From assembly GCA_973895155.1 (NCBI GenBank), contig OZ316893.1:17484001-17548000 (forward strand): DNA of 64,000 bases. The letters run 5' to 3'. The stretch's first letter is position 1, and each line of letters begins with the position of its first letter. Below are positions 43,860-55,853 of the stretch, one piece after another. The translations under genes and the position numbers were made by a program. This DNA is from Marsupella aquatica (Eukaryota > Marchantiophyta). The notes under the pieces are model-generated. The model saw only the letters and a program-made list of their open reading frames with translations, was not told the DNA's origin and ran no database searches.

Positions 43860-45029
43860 GAACTAAAAACACACTTAAAGGTCTTCAAACTCGGTATTCG
43901 TTCCCGTAAAGAACAAGATGAGGTTGGTTTGATAGATTTAATCAATAATAAAGAACTAAAGATGTTTTTCACACATAGTAATCAAATTTGATTACTTCAC
44001 TAAGGTATTTTGAAGATTGCTCCACAGCGGTGAGTAGTTTTCAATGATAACTCAGCATCATGTAAACATGAATTAATGAAAAGGGAATGATTAACAAAAC
44101 ACAAGGGAAAATATCTTAAAGTATGCTAAGGGAGTCTGGAATTGACCAAGGTTGCTCCTTAGACATAAGTTAAAATGAAAAGACTTAAGGATTCAAATCC
44201 ATATTGCTTTTCAGGTCTAAAATGCTTACTAGAGTACTCCTTTAAAGTGCCGTCAACACGTCTTGTCTTTTCTTTCTAAGTGGTACTCAGACAAGATCTA
44301 AAAGAGTGACTACTTCAACATTTAGATGGTACTAAGCAACCTGAAAGAAAATCCATCAATTTCAATAAGGCTTAAACTCAATGAATTAACTTTAAGAACT
44401 CAAGAGATTGCAATGAGTCACCAACAAGGAATCTGTCATTACAATTCAAAAGATTTGCACAAAAGGAATTTTACTTCCTGTGTTTATAATCATAGGTAAA
44501 AACACAAGAAGGAGGTAAGTCTCTCCAAATGTTAAACCTGATCTCGAACTCATAGATTCATGATCAACTAGTTTAACACAAGGAAAAGGCAAAAATGCAT
44601 AACTTAACCATAAACTGCACTAGTGGGGGAGGGGTCTTATAGTAAAAACCTACAGGGTAAGAGGTCATAGGGTTGAAGAGACATGCCTCTTCATACTCCT
44701 CAAAAAGTCAAAACAGTGATTCAGTAAGTGAAAAGACGGGAAACGGCTAAGTAAGAACCCGTAAAAGCATAAAGATGTAAACTCGTAAAAGCATAAAAGT
44801 GTAAAGGCGTAATCCGGTGAATGCGGTAGACTTAAAGACTTTCCGAATTCAACTATTTTTAACTTTCTACTCCTAGCTTGGAAAACTCTGGAAGTTTGCT
44901 AGTGTGTTTCCCTATGCACAGACTACACACTAAATAAGTTTCATAGCTTTTTAAGCTCTATAACTCATTTTGAAAAATAGGAAAAGATGCACTACTCTTA
45001 AAACTAACTAAAAAGACTTAGACTACTCC
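43860..45029. other. No gene; 3' flank of the 45-47 kb gene
   Basis: No reliable ORF. At 44752-44822 a short array of CGTAAA/GTAAAAGC words (ACCCGTAAAAGCATAAAGAT and similar) occurs. It is mirrored at 47640-47745 on the other side of the neighbouring gene, so the pair may be subterminal repeats of a mobile element that carries it. Confidence 0.45.
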
Positions 45030-47459
45030 TCAAGCTTGTTGTCGGATGTCTTCTGGTTTGAGTAGCTCCACGAGGGTAACAGTTCGAGCTTGAGTAACTT
45101 CCATCAGCTCAGCCTGGCGTGGGGATCCTCGAGAGTAGGGTAGGCATCTCAGTTGCCTTTCAGGATACATCAGGGGCATTCTCTTCCTTAGATAACATAT
45201 GTCTATTCGAAGAGCTTCTCTATATATCCCAATCACATCATAGTTATTACAAGTAGCAGCATATACTTGGGGATAATGGTATAGGAATTCATCAGAGTTC
45301 AGCATCCTGGAATAGAAAGGGTGAAGCCTCCATTTGACATCTCTAAAATACCGGTTGAAGTTGGCTAGAGTTTGAGAGGTGACATTGTTCCAGATTCTCT
45401 GTTTCTCAGCTAATGAACTGGTTGAAACAAGGGTAACCTTGGGCTCTCGAGGAAGGTAAGCGTTCTGGGGAGAAGTAGATTTCTTACTCTGCATGAGAAA
45501 AGAAACCACAAAATCTAGGGCATAAGCTGCCAAATTTCCAAAATATGCCAAAACTAAATCTGGATCCTCCACCTCTACATCACCCTGAAGTAGCATCACA
45601 GCAAGAATGGGCCGGAAATAGAGAGAGTCAGTCCAGAACTCATCAAATTGTGCCATCTCCAGTCTGGAAGTTCCAAAACACCTGAGGTTGAAGATATAAC
45701 TAGCCTCTGTCTTCTTGAGATAGTAGTATTTCCAGAACTCTCCAACCGATGGTCTGTTGGCCTGCATAATCTTACAGGTCTCCACATACTTGTGCACTTG
45801 GGACTCTGGATGTCTCGGGTATCTACTCTCGATGGTGGCATTCCGGGGTGTTTGAGTAGATGAGGTGACAACTGCTACTAAGTTTGGATTGGATCTTAAG
45901 GCAGTATCAACATCTTCAAATCCCTGCCTTGGGGATGACTCAAGAGAATTATCATGAGATCTATAAGTTTCACCATCTAAGGGTGGATCAGAGTCTTCAG
46001 GTAGATCCTCTCTGTCGTAAGGGTGCTCATATTGTGACCGATTGTAGGTGGGTCCTTTTTTGGGTTCGTAGTTGGAATCAGGGCTGTAAGGTTGCGAACC
46101 TGGGCTAGGAGTGGGACTAGCAGTTGGATATTGTTGGATCAAGTTGCTGACCACGGATGCTATCTGTCGAGGTTCACACTGAAGTATTTCTAGCAAGTCA
46201 TCCACAATGGCCACACAGCTGGTACTATCTGCTACTGGAACAGATTCACTTGTTTCTAGGGGAGGGGGCTGTACAGTGACGGGAGTACAGATCACAAACT
46301 CCATTGGTGCTGGTTCTCTTGGGGAAGAGGTCATTCTGACAGGACTTAGCTGATCATGAAATGGTGATCTCAAACTAACAGCCTCCATTCTCAAATTATT
46401 AACAGCATCATATAGTCCATCATCACTGCAACTGAGGAGAGATGTCAACTTATCAATAAGCTGTTGATTCGACTCTGCCTTCGAAGGAGTGGACCTGGTG
46501 GTCACATGAGGAGTAGCATCAGTTGGTGTAGCAACATCGTCTTGTTGATGAATGTTCCTTACTCCTTCAACTTCTAGTGAATCTGCACCTATGGTCCGAC
46601 TGGGAGAATGCTCATCACTCATTGGATGGTAATCGACTTCCCTGCTATGCATAGGAGAATGTGTAGGGACTTCTAATGAAGTATCCTCCATAGGAACATC
46701 AACATTCTCCTCAATGTTCTGATCATTCGAATTCAATGGGGTGACATGTACAATGTCCTCCATGGGAATTTCTTCTTCAATACCCAGGTCAATCAGGAGT
46801 AACCCCCTCTCTGTCTCTTCCTCCAAATATAAATAGTCATGGTTATAATAGAGCTTAGAGAGATAATTCTGTAAGCAAGTGGTCCTCCCTGCTTCCAAGC
46901 TCCTTACTTGATCCTTCATTACATTAAACAGCAGTAGGGCCCAATTTACTTTTATAACTCCACTGTGAGCAGCTACAATGGTGTTAGCCAAGGCCACAGG
47001 ACAGAGAGTTGGCTTTTTTGGATGAAGAATGGGTACCAGAAATTCCATGAGTACCCTCAATTCAGGATAAGTACACTGGGACAAGTTCCAACCATTCTTG
47101 GAATTTCGAGTTCCTGAGAAGTATGGAGTAGATAAGTCCTGCTTCTTGGAATATAACGCCTCTCCTTTTGACGGGCATCCAAAGGCGTAAGCAATTTTCT
47201 CAACAGTCCACAGGCTGGGGTGAGCTCAAATCGTTCGCCTGAATTCAATCGGGATGATAGTCCCCTTCACAAAATCCTGCAAGTAGGAGTTGAGCTCGAC
47301 ATTCCAGGGGATCTTGAGCAAGCGCTCCAATCCTAAGTGTTGTAAAGAGTCTTGTAAATTAGAAAGACTATCAGGCGCTCGTGGTATACGAGCTGTCACT
47401 ACTTTTGAGACTGCTAGAGCTTCAATTTGATATTGTTCCTTAGCACCCAGGTTCGCCAT
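45030..47459 (-). CDS. Large PMD-like protein, nearly intact, one TGA
   Basis: A single frame of 810 codons from ATG at 47459 (GCTATGGCG) to 45030, with one in-frame TGA at 47226-47228 (codon 78), where CGA would give Arg. After the TGA: LWTVEKIAYAFGCPSKGEAL, SKNGWNLSQCTYPELRVLM, FLVPILHPKKP and NTIVAAHSGVIKVNWALLLF. The spacing of IA..FG.P, SKNG(F/W), CT.P, FL, H..P and N..LL matches the PMD core of family A. The middle is acidic and disordered (Ser/Pro/Asp/Glu). A second ordered part (last 230 residues) contains ESQVHKYVETCKIMQANRPS and EFWKYYYLKKTEASYIFNLR. It resembles plant transposon-associated proteins. It may be a young element gene or an exapted gene; the function is unknown. Confidence 0.65.
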
Positions 47460-48096
47460 AGCTGCGATGGTGATTTGCGTGCTGCGAAGGTTGCTTTCAA
47501 AGAGAAAGAGCAAGTGAATAGGGGTGGTGAAAAGACAAGAGTGAGCGCCTGAACTCTGTGCTTGATTCCTATCAAGGTATGAAGTCTCCGATCCGTTTCT
47601 AAGTCCCGTTGCGAAGTTAGTCGTAGCGCTATAACGTACACTTTCCTTAAATGCATAAGGCGTAGGCTGTAACCCGTATTGGCGTAACTTAAATACCGCG
47701 TAAACCCGTAAACCCGTAACTCGTATACGCGTAAACACATAATAGAGTTCTTGTAACTAAGTTGGAATAAGGTTTACACTTGGCACTTTAACAGCAACAA
47801 CAGGTTTAAACACTGTAAAAAGTTTAAAATTTTCAGTAATTTCAGGTTTTCGGTATTACCCAATACTCACAATGGCAAAGCTTTAGTCTCAGTACCAATC
47901 TATTACGGAGCTACTAGCTCTATCTGCCCCTCTCAGTTGCTGTGTTTCCTGCCACCCGACAATTTGCTGCAAACAAGCTCTCTCCCGTTGTATTGCTCTT
48001 TCCTCCCTTGGTGTAGGTTCAGTCATTATCTACGCTTCCTTACCTAGATCCATATCTCATGGCTTAAGAAATGCCCCCTCCATCTAGCGCCAAAAA
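47460..48096. other. 5' flank of the PMD-like gene
   Basis: No further gene. It contains CGTAA-rich words at 47640-47745 (AACCCGTAAACCCGTAACTC) and, at 48078-48096, CCATCTAGCGCCAAAAA. Reverse-complemented, this reads TTTTTGGCGCTAGATGG, which looks like a tRNA primer site of some plant gypsy elements. I could not find an LTR next to it because element d begins there. Confidence 0.4.
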
Positions 48097-48343
48097 TGTG
48101 GCGCGTCCCATGCCTCTCTGGACCCAAGAACCTCCCTGAGCAAGCCAATTCCCACCGGTTTCTTGCTTGCCAAGGCCGATTCCAAGGTTTATCGGCATGG
48201 GATGTTGCTTTCCTCTCACTACTATACTAACATTTTAACCACATATACTGGACAGATCCTTCATCGGGTCATGAGATATGTACCCGGCTTATTCTAGGCC
48301 TCACTTCGGTCTCTTCTGTCAGTCTTCCTTCAGGTATGTTTGG

Positions 48344-48359
48344 ATTTCGCCCCCGGAAT
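48344..48359. other. Conserved 3'-module palindrome, element d
   Basis: ATTTCGCCCCCGGAAT lies 247 bases from the terminus; two positions have decayed. Confidence 0.65.
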
Positions 48360-48998
48360 GATGCCCAATCGGCTTGGGTAGCCGCTAAGAGCCCTCTTAG
48401 ATCAACACATCCAACTCTCCCTACTTGTAACTTACTTTCTCTGCTTAGTTGATGTGGGCAATCTTCACACAAGTTGATGCGACACACAATTAGAAAGATG
48501 ACTCCTACTGACTAAGGTATACCATGCCATTGCCATACAAGGAGTACTTCTCATGCACAAGGTCTGCGAACTAAGCCGGAAGGCCAACTCTATTCAACTC
48601 TTAGGCATGAGGAAACATAAATATACACAAAGGTCACTGCATAATAACAAACCAAGAGCTTCTCTTTACTAACTGATTCCAGCCTTGCTGGTGCACTAAA
48701 AACTTGCTTAAGAAGAAGGCCTCGGGGTCCCCGCTGACCAGGTATTTATCTCGGCAGCGTACCTACCTATTTCCTTGGTGCGTAAGCCAAACCTACTCCT
48801 AAGTGGAATCTACCTATGTATAGCGGGGCAAGAGCACAAGTGTTGCTCTTACCAATGGATCCGCAATCCCACTAAGTGTCAGGGCCGCTTCTTGGTCCTG
48901 ATCCTAATCCTAATTTTGGAAGTCTGCGCCCGCTCTGCCCACTCACGCCTCCTACCTCCACATCCGCCCTCTGTAAAAGGGACGGCGCCCTTACACCG

Positions 48999-50005
48999 TC
49001 ACGACACCGGTGGCTGGTCCTTAATGGACATCCCCAATCCTTCCTCGGTGGCCAATGTAGGCCTCCCATTCTTTGACAGGTTACCCACTCTTGACCTAGT
49101 CAACCCATCCTTGGCGTGTCCGGGCCCCACCACTGCTTTGGCCTCGGCTTCATCGGCTTCTGCCTGTCCGGTTTCCGCCACCCCGGCTTTTGTCTGCCCA
49201 GCTTCCATCTGTGGGGGTCCCACCCGTGCGGCTTCTGTTCTCTCCTTCCCGACATCGGCCACCTTGCCGTAGTGGTCATCCTCATAGGCTTGTTCTATGA
49301 GTCGGGTTGTCTTGTCCTCCCAAGGTAGCGGTAGATGCCGATCAATGGTTGGCAACCTTGGGGTTGGTGCTTGTCATGGCCTCCCCCAACCGGTCTTCTT
49401 GGCCTACCTCCCGTACTGCTTCCTTGACGGCCACAACCTCGCATAAGGCTGGTGCCATGCTCTCCACCTCAGCCACGATGGCCTGACAAACGGTGTGGCT
49501 CCTTGACCCAGAAGGCTTCCGCTTTTTGTCCTTCCCCACCCAAGCAGCTGGTGCCTTCCCCTTGCCACTTACTTCCGGCAAGGGGAAGGGTACCACGGCT
49601 TGTTGCTTGGTTAGTACCACGCCTTGCAACCCTATTGCTGCTACCGGGGGTCCACCTGTTGCGGTCAGCCGATTTAGCTCCTTGGACTGCTTCCTCAACC
49701 GCTCAGTTTGGTTGTCCGCTCGCCTTTGCAGATTCTCCATCTTCTGGGTGGCTTCCTCCAACTCCACCAGGGTTTTGTCTAAATCCCCACGAGCTTGCTC
49801 CAACTCTGCTAGGTTCTCATCCAACTCCTTCCGTAAGGCCGCCCTCTCCTCCTGGGTTGCCTTTAGCTCTACATTGAGCTCATGGACGACATCAAACTCG
49901 ATCTTATTCTTTTTGTCGTAGGTTTGATCGAGCATGTCATCCTTCTTCCGCAGCTCGGCTTGAAAGTTGGCCGACAGGTCCTCCAGGTTTCCCTTCAACT
50001 TGTTG
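48999..50005 (-). pseudogene. C-terminal half of the d/e PMD/coiled-coil gene
   Basis: On the - strand it carries the coiled coil from NLEDLSANFQAELRKKDDML through KATQEERAALRKELDENLAE and NLQRRADNQTERLRKQ, then a basic KDKKRKPSGSRS patch and an Ala/Glu/Thr tail that ends near 48999. These match b at 15319-16250 residue by residue with moderate divergence. The upstream half lies at 56738-59515 beyond insert f. The reading frame of the coiled coil is intact here apart from a shift near 49340. Confidence 0.75.
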
Positions 50006-50366
50006 ATGCCTATGACGCCACCAGCATGGCGGTTAATGATTGATTCGGCCTAGCCCGTGCTTAGCACGCGCATTAGGGGCACCGTAGGCTATAGTTATTA
50101 GCATAACGACACTAAGTAGGTAGTACTTATGACTAGGGAATCATTAGTTAATAAGGGGCATTTATGTTTGGGGTGGCGGCGGAGCGCCATTCGTACTCTC
50201 AGGTTACGAGCGTGTAAGGGAACCCTTTGGGTCCGTATAACAAATTCTTGGAGGCGGCTGCTGACACGCTTTGAACCGGACCTGCGAGTGGCCAGTACAC
50301 TATGAGCGTGAAAAGCTTGGCCTATAGGAAGGGAGGAGGGGCCAGTCAAACGATGAGCTCTCAGAG

Positions 50367-50374
50367 TATAAAAG
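50367..50374 (+). promoter_or_regulatory. TATA box of element f
   Basis: TATAAAAG about 356 bases from the left terminus and about 160 bases upstream of the gene; conserved in g and h. Confidence 0.7.
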
Positions 50375-50472
50375 GAGGGCCATTCTCTTGCATTTCACCC
50401 ACACTCCATTCCACGCGCCAGCTTTGATCTCAGCCACTTCGTCCCTCCTTAGTCGCCCACCGTCACTCCTAG

Positions 50473-52787
50473 ATGTCTGTCATAATATTGTCCAGTTTGG
50501 CCCTTCAATTTTGGCTGCAATTCCTATCCATGGGAAGTCACTTAGCCAAGTCCTTACGCAAAGTCAACCCCCGCCGATACAAGACCAAACGAGCTTACGA
50601 GAGAGCCATTCGCTTAGCCGGACATAATCATTATAACGGCAATTTTGACCTCCCATTCCAGAGTGAGCTTTGCCGAGTCGACAAAATCAGCGAGTACTTC
50701 TTTGTCGACAAGAAGTATGTTGGTTTTTGGGAAGCGTTCCTTCGGCTTTTGGACAGGGTTTACCATCTCCCGGGCACGATAGACTTGCAGCCGCACCACT
50801 ATGACCATATCCCCGCCCGGGTTCAAGCATCCATAGATTGTCAGTTTGGCCCTGCCCAAACAAGCAAGAATCCTATCTTAACGACACTCGACTTCCCCAA
50901 GGACTTCCTGAATCTAATGGCGCCTCCTTTAGCTGCAACTAGCACCAATTTGTCGGTACCTGTGCCAACACCGCCTTGGCCTCAGCCAAGCCAATCTCCA
51001 CCACCGGTCGCACCACCTCTCCAAGTTTCCAATAGGCACACTTTCCAATATTGGAAAGTGTGCGATCCGTGGTAAATGCGGTAAATATTAGCTCCAAAGA
51101 CGAGGAGGCTCACCCTCCTTTGAACCAATGGCCGCGGGGGTACAAATCAGCATGCGCCAAGCAACCCAGCGCCACTCCAACAAGCCCAAGGGGATAACAC
51201 GGTGACTATAGCGGCCCCGACACCAATACTCATGGCGGTAGCGCTACCGCCACCCGACCAGGAGGATGGGGAGATGTCCCCCTCTTCTAGTCACCTCGGG
51301 AATCAGTCCCGGGGTAGGAAGAGAAAGGAACCCGCAGCTATATCCGGGTTGCCTTTGGCCACGGTTGCGGTGGCCAAGCTGACCATGCATTGCATGGGGG
51401 AGAATGTTTGCAAGAACATCCTCCACCCCAAGCATGCATGTTACCTGAAGACCCAAGGGTTTGAGCACCTCGCCTCTCTCCCTTGGAATGGAAGCAGGTA
51501 CTACGGGCAGGATATGACGGAGTTCATTCAGAACTTCAACGAGGCCCGCCAACAAACCCGAGCGCACGGGAGAGTGATGTGTCTCAATGAGGCACGTTTG
51601 AAGATGATTTTTGGCCTACCCGAAGGAATAAACCGGGTAGAGTCGCGGGCTCCTGGGGGCAAGGGAGCTAAATACCAGTCCTCTAGCTTCCCAACCGAGG
51701 GAGCAGTGGACAATGGATTCTTGATGAGGACGTGCCTCATCCCGGAGGTAGCAGAACGCCTGGAGTTCCAGCGGTATGTCCTCCACATGATGGAACCACA
51801 GGGCAAAATATCCGCCGCCCAGGTCATATAAGTAGAGAACTTTCGGCCTAGGAGGTGGGCGTCCTTCTTTGTCAAGAAGTTCCACGAGGAGATGGAGCGG
51901 AGAAGGAAGACCTTATACCTTGGCGGAAAGGCGTACTTTGCGAGCCACATTGAGATCATCATCAAGTGGTACGCCCGTTTTGACTGCCAAAGCTTCCCCC
52001 GTAGCAACAAGACTGAATTGACCCCGTCAAAGTGGGTATTCCTGGCTCAGGAGAGGCGACCGCAGCCTGAGGCCCAAAGCCTAGCAGCCGCAAGCCCTGC
52101 TTCCCCGGCCCCGCAACCAGCCGCTACCGCCCCACCAAGCGTACCCGTAGATGCAGTTATCGCGACCCTAGATGCGATCAACCGGGTCAACTCGATTGAA
52201 GTCGGGCCGGCTGAGGCCAGACCCAAACCCGATACTACGGTGGCCGAGGAGATCCTGCCACCCCCCACGGCTGTGCAAGAGAACCGCCCAGCCCCAGTGG
52301 AACTAGCCCCTTCGACCGACTTACCTCAAGGGCTGGATGTTTCCACTCCAACTCCCGCGCGGTCTGGGGTCTGTCCATGCCCAAATCCAGATGGGCATAG
52401 TCTGGACCACCCAGAACTCTTTGCACCGGGCATGTTTCTAAACGAGTTGTTGGAAGATTTTGCTCAACAGATCGCACGAGATACCAAGGAGTACACGGCA
52501 CGAAAGGTGGCCTACTTCTTCAACTAGGAGTTGGTTGCGGCCGTAAAGGCAGGACATGCGCAGGCTAAGACGACGCATAGGATAGAGCGGTACCGGGTTG
52601 AGTTTGCCTACCTGAAGGACAAAGTGGTGGCCCTCGAGACTGAACTCCAACAACTGCGACCTCAGGTAATGGCCACGGAGGATCAGGTTGCCGAAGCCAG
52701 GGCCCGGGTAGCCTTAGCAAAGCAGGCCGGGTTCAGAAAGGACGCCGAGATCGCACGGCTCCGTACCCATATTGACGGTTTGAAGGG
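50473..52787 (+). pseudogene. Family B PMD-like gene of f, N-terminal and core part
   Basis: Possible starts are ATG at 50473 and, in better context (CCATGGG), ATG at 50530 in the same frame. The order is: basic NPRRYKTKRAYERAIRLA; VDKKYVGFWEAFLRLLDRVY; PGTIDLQPHHYDHIPARVQA; a Pro-rich linker; a break by a 35-bp palindromic insertion at about 51028-51063; RGRKRKEP; MHCMGENVCKNILHPKHACY; FGLPEGINRVES; NGFLMRTCLIPEVAERLEFQ; and GGKAYFASHIEIIIKWYARF. Then comes CPCPNPDGHSLDHPELFAPG and a coiled coil to LRTHIDGLKG, where i was inserted. Stops at 51829 (TAA) and 52525 (TAG, where homologues have Gln). It is the best-preserved family B copy. Confidence 0.78.
51036..51063. repeat. 28-bp perfect palindrome in the f gene
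   Basis: GCACACTTTCCAAT and its exact complement form a perfect 28-base palindrome. g and h lack it: in them the coding sequence runs directly from the Pro-rich linker into VRSIINVV or its equivalent. Removing about 35 bases restores a continuous frame reading QVRSVVNAVNISSKDEEA. Confidence 0.85.
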
Positions 52788-53503
52788 TGTGACGCCGATG
52801 ACATGGTCCTTATTCTATGATCTGATTAAGTAGGCTACTGTATGCAAGGAGTAGCTATTGATATTGCATAACAATTAGCAAGCTGGCAAGAATAAGGGCA
52901 ATCATGGCGTTAAGAGTAGGGATAAAGGTATTTCAGCTTGAAGACTGCACAACCAAGGCAGACACAGTTGAGGTAGTCATTGTCAAGGCCACAAAGGAGA
53001 AACTAGGAAGAGAGGATTCAGCTCTTCAAGCATACCATCTTCTTGACAAGCAAGATGGAGCATGGAGGCTCTTCAAGACGCCGGTACGAAGGTAGGCGTG
53101 GTAATTCAAGGAAGCGAGTCTCCATAGCTGAATATGAAGTTGTGGGCTATGGTGATTGTTCTCAGGATGAAATCTAAATGTCTTGGGTGTGTAGCTTCAT
53201 TTTGTTAGTTAGGTTAGTGGTTCATAGTCTAGTCTTAGAATGTTAGGGAAATAAAAGGCTATGTCGCGGGTGGTCGGCGACCATATCTCGTTCATTACGT
53301 CACCAAATCCGGATTTGTAAAGAGCATTGGAAAGATCTGGTCAAGGCGAGTAAAATCAATATAAAACACTTGGGAAACACAGGTGTATTAAGAAAGATAC
53401 GGTCTGATTAGTGTGATTGGTTAACTTGTGGCTGGAATTAGCGGATTCGGCTTCGGTTTCGGGTTAACCTAAGCTCGGCCACGGCTTAGCTTATGTGAGC
53501 TCG

Positions 53504-53591
53504 GCTTCAGCTTAGCTCAGGTCAGCACAGCTTCAGCTTAGCTCAGGTCAGCATGGCTTCAGCTTAGCTCAGGTCAGCACGGCTTCAGCTT
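53504..53591 (+). repeat. 26-bp tandem repeat in element i
   Basis: GCTTCAGCTTAGCTCAGGTC recurs at 53504, 53530, 53556 and (partial) 53582, 26 bases apart. Degenerate CTCGGGTTAG words continue to about 53800. Confidence 0.88.
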
Positions 53592-54137
53592 AGGACCCGG
53601 GTTCGGGTTAGATTGAGCCCGAGTTAGACTGAACTCGGGTTAGCCTAAACTTGGGCTCGGGTTAGCATAGATAAGCTCGGGTTTGGGCTCAGCTTAGCCT
53701 AGGTTACCGGATAGCGGGTAGCGGCCTAACCCGAGACCACGGGTTAGCTCTACTCGGGTTAGATAAGATAGCTAGGTTAGTCGAACTCGGGTTAGCATAG
53801 CAATGAGTACCCCCTCTCGGTTGCGGGGGCATAACTTTCTCTGTATTTGCCCAAATCGGCTATAATTGACCTCGTTGGAAAGAGGAGCTCAAGCCGCTTC
53901 CAACGCTGCTATCCACGCAACAAATGGTTGAATAGAGAAACTGGGAGAGGAGGCGCAAGCTCGCAAAAACCATGGAGGAGGGCCAAATCCGAAGTACATA
54001 GCCAATTCAAGATAGAAATAAAGTTGTGAGTTAGGGTTCAGTAGTTAGAGATAGTGGCGGCTCTATTTGGGCTGGGATGGGGCTCTAGCAGCATAGTATC
54101 CACCCATTTGGGCTCAGTATGAGAGTATATAGAGCAA

Positions 54138-54165
54138 CCCCCGGTAGAGGCAAGGGGGGGGACTT
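54138..54165 (+). other. Conserved G-tract motif, element i
   Basis: CCCGGTAGAGGCAAGGGGGG. The same TAGAGRCAAGGGG tract occurs in f (about 56071-56093), g (about 9729-9745, - strand) and h (about 20213-20232, - strand), always before the palindrome module. In place it looks like a polypurine tract. Confidence 0.6.
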
Positions 54166-55187
54166 CAGTTGTGTGATCTCACGTAGACTGAGCAGCAGGG
54201 AGGAGCTCTGTGCAAGGAAGGTTGGGCTTGGAAACTATGTGTTGGGGAGAGCTTGGTTGTGCTATTACTTAGGGAGTAATCAGCCATGCTTCACAACAAC
54301 AGTTGGCCAGGTTTGCAAGCTAGATTGTGGCTCTTTCTAGTAGACAACACAACTGGGTTCTTTTCCCCCGATATAGAGCCTTGGTGATAGGTGATGTGCT
54401 GGTGATTGTAAACTGTGGGGAGGATTTCAATTCAATTTGCGGCGAGCACATTAGGAAGGCTGAGACACTGATTGAGGGGCAGCAGGAGGAGCATGTACAG
54501 TTCAGTCTGGCAAGGCTACGTGATCCATGGGGAGTCCCGGCCTTTGTCTGGTAGAGAGCACTAAGGGATTTATGGCCAGAGCTGAGCTTGCAGGGCAAGC
54601 ATGAGGCCGGGCCTCATTATAGTTTGGGGTAGATCGTCGTTAGGCCTGGTACCAGCTTTGAAATTGAGTTAATTGTGCATGCGTAACTTGACATTCTGAA
54701 ATGGAGGTGTGAGATCTGTGCGTGCCCCCAAGAATGAAGTGCAGTGAAGGAGGTTGAGTTCAGGATTGAGTTTGCAAGGCAAGTACAGGATTGGTTGGAG
54801 TCCAATCTGCCGTCGCAATCTGGAGTGAGCCGGGCTCAGGTTCAGGATTGAGCTTGCATGGCAAGTACGTCGCAATCTGGAGGAGACAGCCTTTGGGCCT
54901 ATTGTTCGGATCAAGTGTTCTCAGTGAACTATTGTGCACATCTTTGAATCTAATTGAGTTTTCCTCTCATGCCTCATTTCTCTCATGGATGTGTGTGTGT
55001 GTGTGAGGCAATCTGAGTGTATGATGGGACTAGCAACACCACTGAGAGGTGTACCAGGTGCATTAAAGTGGGTTGGGTGAGGGCTATCACATCTCTGATT
55101 GCTGAGAGTGGAATGGCAGAGTGGTGGGGCAATGGCTTAGAAGTCCCTAAGCCGGGAATCAGTCAAGAGTCATTGGTTTATGGGTAC

Positions 55188-55203
55188 ATTCCGGTGGTGG
55201 AAT
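55188..55203. other. Conserved 3'-module palindrome, element i
   Basis: ATTCCGGTGGTGGAAT is followed by AGAAATATACCTATGACA and preceded by CTAAGCCGGGAATC. It lies 320 bases from the terminus. Confidence 0.8.
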
Positions 55204-55528
55204 AGAAATATACCTATGACAGTAAGCATACGTATAGACATATGCACACTGTAGCACTAGGCCCTGTGTGTACGGGCCCGATATGAAGACTCCTTCTCAC
55301 TAGAACTATCATGAGCACTTGATCTGATTCCCAACCTTGGTTCCTAGGGATTGAGCTTGGGTGATGTGTGACAGAGTCTTGCTATGATAGTTTGGTGTTA
55401 AGGGCATAAACTGGTGTTTACCGGACTTCACAGCATCCCTTTGTGATCCTCAGGTACAAGGAGATGGTTTTGGCACCCAATAGTGACGTTTTTGGTGTTA
55501 AGACCCATGTCAATCGCGTGACAAAGGG

Positions 55529-55853
55529 ACAAGCCATCATTTGGCATAAGGATCTAGAGGAGGCTGACTCTCGGTCCCAACGAGACGCAGCCAAGATAGA
55601 CGCCCTGAAGGCGGAAGTGGCACGGCTCCAAGGAGAAGCCACAAAGTAGGCCCAATTGGTGGATAAGCTAACAATCGACACCCAACAACTGGAGGAGGCA
55701 TGCCAGGAAGCCGTGGAGGAGACGGATGCGGTGAAGCGAGAGAACAAATCTCTGCTGGACCAGGTCCAACTACTCAAGCAGGACGCCAACAAACTCAGAA
55801 GGCAGCGGGATAGCAAGCTCTGGCAAGCGTGCCAGGCATTAGCGGTGGAGTAG
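55529..55853 (+). pseudogene. Coiled-coil end of the family B gene of f
   Basis: This continues the f gene after element i: QAIIWHKDLEEADSRSQRDA, KIDALKAEVARLQGEATK, a TAG at 55647-55649 (homologues read through), LVDKLTIDTQQLEEACQEAV, ENKSLLDQVQLLKQDANKLR, ending ACQALAVE with TAG at 55851-55853. The heptad pattern is clear. The end matches that of g (reverse of 9976-10000) and h. It shows that the family B protein ends with a long coiled coil, as the family A protein does. Confidence 0.78.

Larger units (their letters stand above)
52788..55523 (+). mobile_element. Element i: family C element, 2736 bp
   Basis: The ends TGTGACGCCGATGACA and, reverse-complemented, TGTCACGCGATTGACA match at 12 of 16 positions. 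The 5-bp duplication AAGGG is at 52783-52787 and 55524-55528. It has no PMD reading and only short ORFs such as 52904-53095 (63 codons, no motif). Its 3' half shares the G-run, GGGGAGTCCCGGCC and palindrome module with j and f, so it looks like a deletion derivative of family C. Confidence 0.9.

Noticed and set aside
48078-48096. Primer-binding-site-like TTTTTGGCGCTAGATGG (reverse strand)
   Set aside because: No LTR is next to it in the window, so I note it only in the flank entry.
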